A DNA stretch of 64,000 nucleotides from Desulfoluna limicola (lineage in GTDB: Bacteria > Desulfobacterota > Desulfobacteria > Desulfobacterales > Desulfolunaceae), in NCBI RefSeq assembly GCF_021654575.1, contig NZ_AP024488.1, positions 4,053,501 to 4,117,500 on the forward strand, written 5' to 3'. The notes below the pieces were generated by a model that saw nothing but the letters and a program-made list of their open reading frames with translations, was not told the origin of the DNA and ran no database searches. Shown piece after piece: positions 60,161-64,000 of the stretch (position 1 is its first letter; every line of letters begins with the position of its first letter). The position numbers were made by a program, and so were the translations under genes.

Positions 60161-61699
60161 ATGCCCGAAGATTTCATGGTGGAAGAGGTCACGTTACGGC
60201 TCTATCAATCCCTTCGTATTGAGGAGTCCCTCTATCAGGTCCTGCGTTACCTTGCCTCCTTTTTCCCCATCGACAACCTGCATGTCAGTGTCTTTAACAG
60301 CGAGACTGGAACGGTTCACTATCTCTCCTCAGCCACCCGAAAAGGCGGCCTTCTCATTGACGAGAAAATCCGCCTCTCCGATGAGGGGGCAAAGCAAACC
60401 CGCATGCTCATTCCGGGAAAGGTTCTCATCCTAAACCGGCCCCTGGACACCTTCCTCATCCGGGAAGTCACCCAGGCCCGATTGACCACCGCAGACAACG
60501 AGATCATCTACGACCCGGGCAGCGTTTTCTCCGCCATGACCCTGGCCCTTGATATCGGGACGCCCCTTCTGGGCATGTGCACCATGGTGGCGGAAGGAAA
60601 AAACCTCTACGACCGAACCCTCCAGCAGCGGTTCAAATCCCTGGCCCGGCCTATGAAAGCTGCCATCATGAACCTTTTGCGCCACCGGGAGATTTTGGGG
60701 CGCAACGAACAGCTGGAACAGCACAACCAGGACCTCCGGCACCGTTTGGGACACCTGGACGCCGTTCAGATTATCGGAGCGGAAGAAGGGTTAAGGGAGG
60801 TCATGGTCCGATCGGCCCAGGTGGCCGGAACCGACACACCGGTGCTCATCACCGGGGAGACCGGAACGGGGAAAGAGGTGATGGCCCACGCCATCCATCG
60901 CATGTCCGTGCGCCGGGATGGCCCCATGGTCTGCATCAACTGCGGAGCCATTGCCTCCACCCTTGTGGACAGCGAACTCTTCGGCCATGAAAAGGGGGCC
61001 TTCACAGGGGCCACGGCCAAAAAACGGGGTTACTTTGAACAAGCCTCGGGGGGCACCATTTTTCTGGATGAAATTGGCGAGCTGCCCGAGTCCGTCCAGG
61101 TGAAGCTCCTTCGTGTAATCGAGGAGAAAACCCTCTACCGGGTGGGCGGCCACCAGCCCATCTCCGTCTCCCCGCGAATCATCGCCGCCACGCACCGACA
61201 CCTGCCGGGGCTTGTGGCCGAACGACGGTTCCGGGAAGACCTCTGGTTCCGGCTCAACGTCTTTCCCATCCACCTGCCCCCTTTGCGGGAACGGGGCATG
61301 GACATCCCCGCCCTGGTGGATCATTTTATGGTTCGCAAAGCCCGCGAGATGCACCTGCCCTTTGCCCCCCGCCTGGCCGAAGGGGCAATGGCCCGCCTCA
61401 CCGCCCACGACTGGCCGGGCAATATCCGAGAGCTGGAAAACCTCATCGAACGGAGCCTCATCACCTGCGACGGACGCCCCATCTCCTTTGCCGACCTGTT
61501 TCCCACGCAAAAAGCCGCCCCCGCGGCCTCCACGCCCGACGCCCCCATCGCCACCCTGGAGGCCGTCATCATCTCCCATATCCAAAAAACACTGGATGCC
61601 TGCAGTGGGAAGATCTCGGGCGCAGGCGGTGCCGCAGAGCGCCTGGGGCTAAACCCTTCCACACTTCGGGGCAAGATGAGGAAATACGGCATGGGGTAG
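60161..61699 (+). CDS. Sigma-54-dependent transcriptional activator (GAF-AAA-HTH)
   Basis: 512 residues. An N-terminal GAF-like sensor (about 20-175), then an AAA+ domain: Walker A GETGTGKE (232-239), GAFTGA loop (279-284, in HEKGAFTGATAKKRG) that contacts sigma-54, Walker B GGTIFLDEIGELP and R-finger region FREDLWFRLNVFPIHLPPLRER. The C-terminus is a Fis-type HTH (AAERLGLNPSTLRGKMRKYG). It remodels sigma-54 RNA polymerase in response to a ligand of the GAF domain. ATG 60161 has AGGA nine bases upstream; longer frames lie in repeat DNA. Its target genes are not obvious. Confidence 0.92.
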   Translation: MPEDFMVEEVTLRLYQSLRIEESLYQVLRYLASFFPIDNLHVSVFNSETGTVHYLSSATRKGGLLIDEKIRLSDEGAKQTRMLIPGKVLILNRPLDTFLIREVTQARLTTADNEIIYDPGSVFSAMTLALDIGTPLLGMCTMVAEGKNLYDRTLQQRFKSLARPMKAAIMNLLRHREILGRNEQLEQHNQDLRHRLGHLDAVQIIGAEEGLREVMVRSAQVAGTDTPVLITGETGTGKEVMAHAIHRMSVRRDGPMVCINCGAIASTLVDSELFGHEKGAFTGATAKKRGYFEQASGGTIFLDEIGELPESVQVKLLRVIEEKTLYRVGGHQPISVSPRIIAATHRHLPGLVAERRFREDLWFRLNVFPIHLPPLRERGMDIPALVDHFMVRKAREMHLPFAPRLAEGAMARLTAHDWPGNIRELENLIERSLITCDGRPISFADLFPTQKAAPAASTPDAPIATLEAVIISHIQKTLDACSGKISGAGGAAERLGLNPSTLRGKMRKYGMG

Positions 61700-61711
61700 G
61701 GCGAACAACGT

Positions 61712-61813
61712 GCCTCCGTCGGCCAAGGGCTGAGCCCTTGGATCCCAGGTTGCGAATGCTCCCGGCCTTCGTTCCTCAGGCCGTTCACATTCGTTGACGG
61801 GCTACGCCCGTGG
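61712..61813 (+). repeat. GCCTCCGG-type repeat
   Basis: Box with one change (GCCTCCGTCGGCC), hairpin AAGGGCTGAGCCCTT, hairpin 2 arms GCGAATG/CATTCGT with inner GGCC/GGCC around TTCGTTCCTCA, terminal ACGGGC/GCCCGT. The rest of 61700-62203 holds the palindrome at 62042 and no gene. Confidence 0.78.
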
Positions 61814-62041
61814 TCAATGACTTCGGCCGCACAATCCACGTCATTATCACCTGCAGCAAGAAAAATTGGTACCGTTGTTCTGGTATTATCAGACCAATGC
61901 TCAACTCCTTCATCATGGCAACACGACTGGAGAGCCATGTGTGTAAACCCAGGCCTTATAGTATCTCCATTCCCTTTTAGCCCATCGCCTTTCATCGTAG
62001 CCCTTTTAAATGGCGACATATTTTTCCCTTGCACATTTACT

Positions 62042-62072
62042 ACACATGTGAATTAATTTAATTCATATGTGT
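62042..62072. promoter_or_regulatory. 31-bp AT-rich palindrome
   Basis: ACACATGTGAATTAA and TTAATTCATATGTGT flank a single T; the arms pair with one G-T wobble. It lies 130 bp upstream of the thioesterase start and is unlike the repeat families. Likely an operator for a dimeric regulator. Confidence 0.5.
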
Positions 62073-62203
62073 AACAAATACCTATCACCAGCAACACCTG
62101 TTCCACTTCACGGCAATAACACGAGCATCACGGAATCAGTTAACGATGGTCCCTATGCCAATTCCAGCATGCGCCAACCACTCACCTCAGAAGGAGCCGT
62201 ACC

Positions 62204-62647
62204 ATGAGCCAAGCCCTCGAACTTTACAACCAGGTCGGAAATGAAGAATTCACCAAAGGCGTCACCGCCTTCGCCCCGTATTTCTCAACCATTGACCCGA
62301 TGTTCGTCGAGTTAAAGCCCGGGTATGCCGAGATAACCCTCCCCAACACCCCCAAAGTCCACAACCACCTCGGCACTGTTCACGCCATCGCCATGTGCAA
62401 CGCAGCCGAGCTCGTGGCCGGGGCAATGACAGATGCCTCCATCCCGGACACCCACCGGTGGATCCCCAAAGGCATGACGGTTCGCTACCTCATCAAGGCA
62501 ACATCAGATCTCAGGGCCGTGAGCCAAGGGGATGGGCTGGACTGGAAGAGTGAAGGGGATATCGATGTGCCTGTCTCCATCTACGACACAGACGACAGAG
62601 AGGTCTTCACCGCCGTGATCACCATGAAGGTGAGCCTGAAGAAATAG
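62204..62647 (+). CDS. Hot-dog-fold thioesterase (DUF4442/PaaI-like)
   Basis: A 147-residue hot-dog protein: KPGYAEITLPNTPKVHNHLGTVHAIAMCNAAELVAGAM contains the long central helix and the conserved N-H-x-G-T-x-H-A region; the second half has WIPKGMTVRYLIKATSDLRAV. It probably hydrolyses an acyl-CoA thioester in the cytoplasm; the acyl group is unknown. AAGGAG precedes the ATG at eight bases. Monocistronic, with a strong terminator at 62845 beyond a repeat. Confidence 0.88.
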   Translation: MSQALELYNQVGNEEFTKGVTAFAPYFSTIDPMFVELKPGYAEITLPNTPKVHNHLGTVHAIAMCNAAELVAGAMTDASIPDTHRWIPKGMTVRYLIKATSDLRAVSQGDGLDWKSEGDIDVPVSIYDTDDREVFTAVITMKVSLKK

Positions 62648-62651
62648 CCAA

Positions 62652-62750
62652 GCCTCCGGCGGCAAGGTGGGGGCACCTTGAAACCCGGTGGCGAATGCAC
62701 AAAAGCTGAAGTTATGCATTTGCTTTAGGGGCATTCGCGCTAAGGCTGAA
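62652..62750 (+). repeat. GCCTCCGGCGG repeat, long-loop variant
   Basis: Box four bases after the thioesterase stop, CAAGGTGGGGGCACCTTG hairpin, then arms GCGAATGC/GCATTCGC around a 36-base loop lacking the CTCGTTCC motif. Confidence 0.75.
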
Positions 62751-62844
62751 GCCACACGACGGTCTCTGCAGGAAATGCCGATTTCATGATTCTTATGGCC
62801 GTAAAGCTGGTTGCCGCCGATAAAGAAGAGCCTAAATACAAAAA

Positions 62845-62882
62845 GCCCCCACCCTGATCTTAATCAGGGATGGGGGCCTTTT
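62845..62882 (+). terminator. Bidirectional rho-independent terminator
   Basis: GCCCCCACCCTGAT / ATCAGGGATGGGGGC stem with a short loop, a T-tract (CCTTTTC) on the plus strand and an A-tract on the other side. It sits between the convergent thioesterase and permease genes. Together with the repeats on each side it occupies 62648-63039. Confidence 0.8.
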
Positions 62883-62923
62883 CTGTTTTCATGCATAGGA
62901 CAACGCGTTCAAGACTTCAGCCC

Positions 62924-63022
62924 CACGGGCACAGCCCGTCCGCGAATGTGATCGGCCTGAGGAACGAAGGCCGAGAACATTCGCAACCCGCTTTCGAGGT
63001 GGCTCACCTCGCCGCCGGAGGC
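62924..63022 (-). repeat. GCCTCCGGCGG repeat, reverse orientation
   Basis: Minus-strand order: box 18 bp after the permease stop, hairpin 1 CGAGGTG/CACCTCG, hairpin 2 arms GCGAATGT/ACATTCGC with inner GGCC/GGCC around GAGGAACGA, terminal ACGGGC/GCCCGT. Confidence 0.82.
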
Positions 63023-63039
63023 TGCTTTTCATTTTCCCC

Positions 63040-64000
63040 CTACCCCGCCATGCCCCTGGCGCCTGCGGCCAGTCGCACTTCCAGGCGGCGGGCCACGATG
63101 CTCATGGAGTAGCAGCAGATGAAGTAGAGCACGCCGATGGCGACGTAGATCTCGAAGGGGTAGAACATCAGCCGGTTGCTGATGGTCTGGGCCACGGTGG
63201 TGAGTTCGAACACCCCGATGATGTAGGCAAGGGAGGTGTCCTTGAAGATGGTGATGAACTGCCCCACAAAGGCCGGAATCATGATTTTCAGGGCCTGGGG
63301 AAGGATGATGTACCGCATGGTCTGCCAATAGGAGAAGCCTGCGGCTTTGGCCGCTTCAAACTGCCCCGGAGGAAGGGCTTCCACCCCGGCCCGGATAATC
63401 TCGGCAAGGTAGGCGCCGGAGAAGATGATAAAGGCGATGGTGGCGCTCCAGAAGACATCCAGCTGGATCCCGGTCAAAATGGGGGAGAAGAAGTAGACCC
63501 AGAAGATCACCATGATAAGCGGGTTGCCGCGGATGATTTCGATGTAGATAACGCTGGGGGTGTTGATGACGGGGTTGTCCGAAAGGCGCCCCAAGCCCAC
63601 GGCGATGCCGATGAAGAAACTGACGGTGATCACGATGACGGCCATGAGAAAGCTCAGCGACAGTCCGCCGAGGCCCCAGAACAACTCGTTGCCGGAGGAG
63701 TCCGGAAAGGACCAGAAGATCATGGGCTTGAGGTTGGCAAAGATGACGCCCCAGTTGAACCCCAGAAGCCCTTTGATGATGGCTGCAAGAAACGCCAGGA
63801 TCAGGACGGTGGAGATCCCTTTTCCCACCAGGGAGAGAACAGGCATCACCTTGGCATCAAACGCCGTGGCCGCATAGGGATTTTCAGTGTCGGGTTCCAT
63901 CATGGCGGCAAGGGGGGCAAAAAGAACCGCCAGCACCTTTCCGATACCGATGAGACCCCACTTGAGTGGACGGAACAACAGGGCCAGCCCCTTGTCAAAG
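63040..64000 (-). CDS. Amino-acid ABC transporter permease, 5' end at window edge
   Basis: At least 320 codons, open to the right edge; a TTG at 63978 could be a start but the frame continues upstream. The last 215 residues are a His/Glu/Gln-type permease core (SFFIGIAVGLGRLSDNPVINTPSVIYIEIIRGNPLIMVIFWVYFFSP, EAA loop FEAAKAAGFSYWQTMRYIILPQALKIMIPA). The first 100 residues add one or two extra helices, as in the longer polar amino-acid permeases. Partner genes should lie to the right of the window. The stop is followed by a GCCTCCGG repeat. Confidence 0.9.
   Translation of the reverse strand, partial: FDKGLALLFRPLKWGLIGIGKVLAVLFAPLAAMMEPDTENPYAATAFDAKVMPVLSLVGKGISTVLILAFLAAIIKGLLGFNWGVIFANLKPMIFWSFPDSSGNELFWGLGGLSLSFLMAVIVITVSFFIGIAVGLGRLSDNPVINTPSVIYIEIIRGNPLIMVIFWVYFFSPILTGIQLDVFWSATIAFIIFSGAYLAEIIRAGVEALPPGQFEAAKAAGFSYWQTMRYIILPQALKIMIPAFVGQFITIFKDTSLAYIIGVFELTTVAQTISNRLMFYPFEIYVAIGVLYFICCYSMSIVARRLEVRLAAGARGMAG

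Noticed and set aside
1..64000. tRNA, rRNA, replication origin or prophage.
   Set aside because: I looked for tRNA-like cloverleaf ends, integrases, structural phage genes and origin-type repeats and found none.

Overview
The window reads as a bacterial chromosome segment, most likely from a strictly anaerobic, motile member of the Desulfobacterota (a Desulfoluna/Desulfobacteraceae-like sulfate reducer). This is inferred from a pentaheme cytochrome c, a dicluster ferredoxin-type protein, methyl-accepting chemotaxis receptors, a DASS anion transporter, an orphan EutH, polar amino-acid ABC parts, and intergenic repeats starting GCCTCCGGCGGC of a kind I associate with sulfate reducers. There is no rRNA or tRNA gene, so the placement is provisional. 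I found 46 intact or edge-truncated protein genes apart from transposase frames, one broken gene, two identical insertion sequences, and an unusually heavy load of structured intergenic repeats.

Layout. 1-9.9 kb is a visibly AT-richer accessory block: a TPR membrane protein running off the left edge, a DUF6506-like protein, a MATE-type exporter, a large STAND (NACHT-like) NTPase with a C-terminal PD-(D/E)xK nuclease signature, and a small two-helix membrane protein. The NTPase gene is split by an IS3-family element (4507-6186); removing the element and one copy of its 4-bp target duplication restores a 1,345-residue frame. 10-23 kb holds a GDPD-like protein, an Fnr-type regulator, a DUF190/DUF554 pair, a periplasmic cyclophilin, EutH, an amino-acid binding protein and permease, an Ada/AlkA fusion with a separate Ogt (alkylation repair), and an ABM-domain protein. 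A second identical IS copy (23338-25017) sits inside one of the intergenic repeats. 25-30 kb: a small K+ channel with a DUF6868 protein, a small alarmone hydrolase, a YCII protein and a PilJ-type chemoreceptor.

30-42 kb has few repeats: hemolysin III, a REC-CheC-GGDEF operon, an alpha/beta hydrolase, an exported pentaheme cytochrome, an exported metallo-hydrolase, a Kef-type antiporter directly followed by a membrane-anchored trypsin-like protein that lacks its catalytic His, and a GltD-like oxidoreductase. 42-50 kb: RecQ, a Cache chemoreceptor and an aldehyde dehydrogenase. 50-56.5 kb looks like one functional group: Crp/Fnr regulator, sulfatase-fold hydrolase with Thr at the formylglycine position, thioredoxin, thioredoxin reductase and DASS transporter. 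57-64 kb: EamA exporter, 4Fe-4S protein, sigma-54 activator, hot-dog thioesterase and an amino-acid permease running off the right edge.

The most unusual property is between the genes. More than 30 copies of a hairpin repeat abut gene ends with an 11-12 bp box, GCCTCCGGCGG(C). Each carries a hairpin whose loop is conserved (CTCGTTCCTCGGG) while its stem arms differ between copies yet stay complementary. Five copies are bounded at both ends by inverted boxes, like a non-autonomous mobile element, and one of these is interrupted by the second IS. At least four other dispersed repeat families are interleaved with them.
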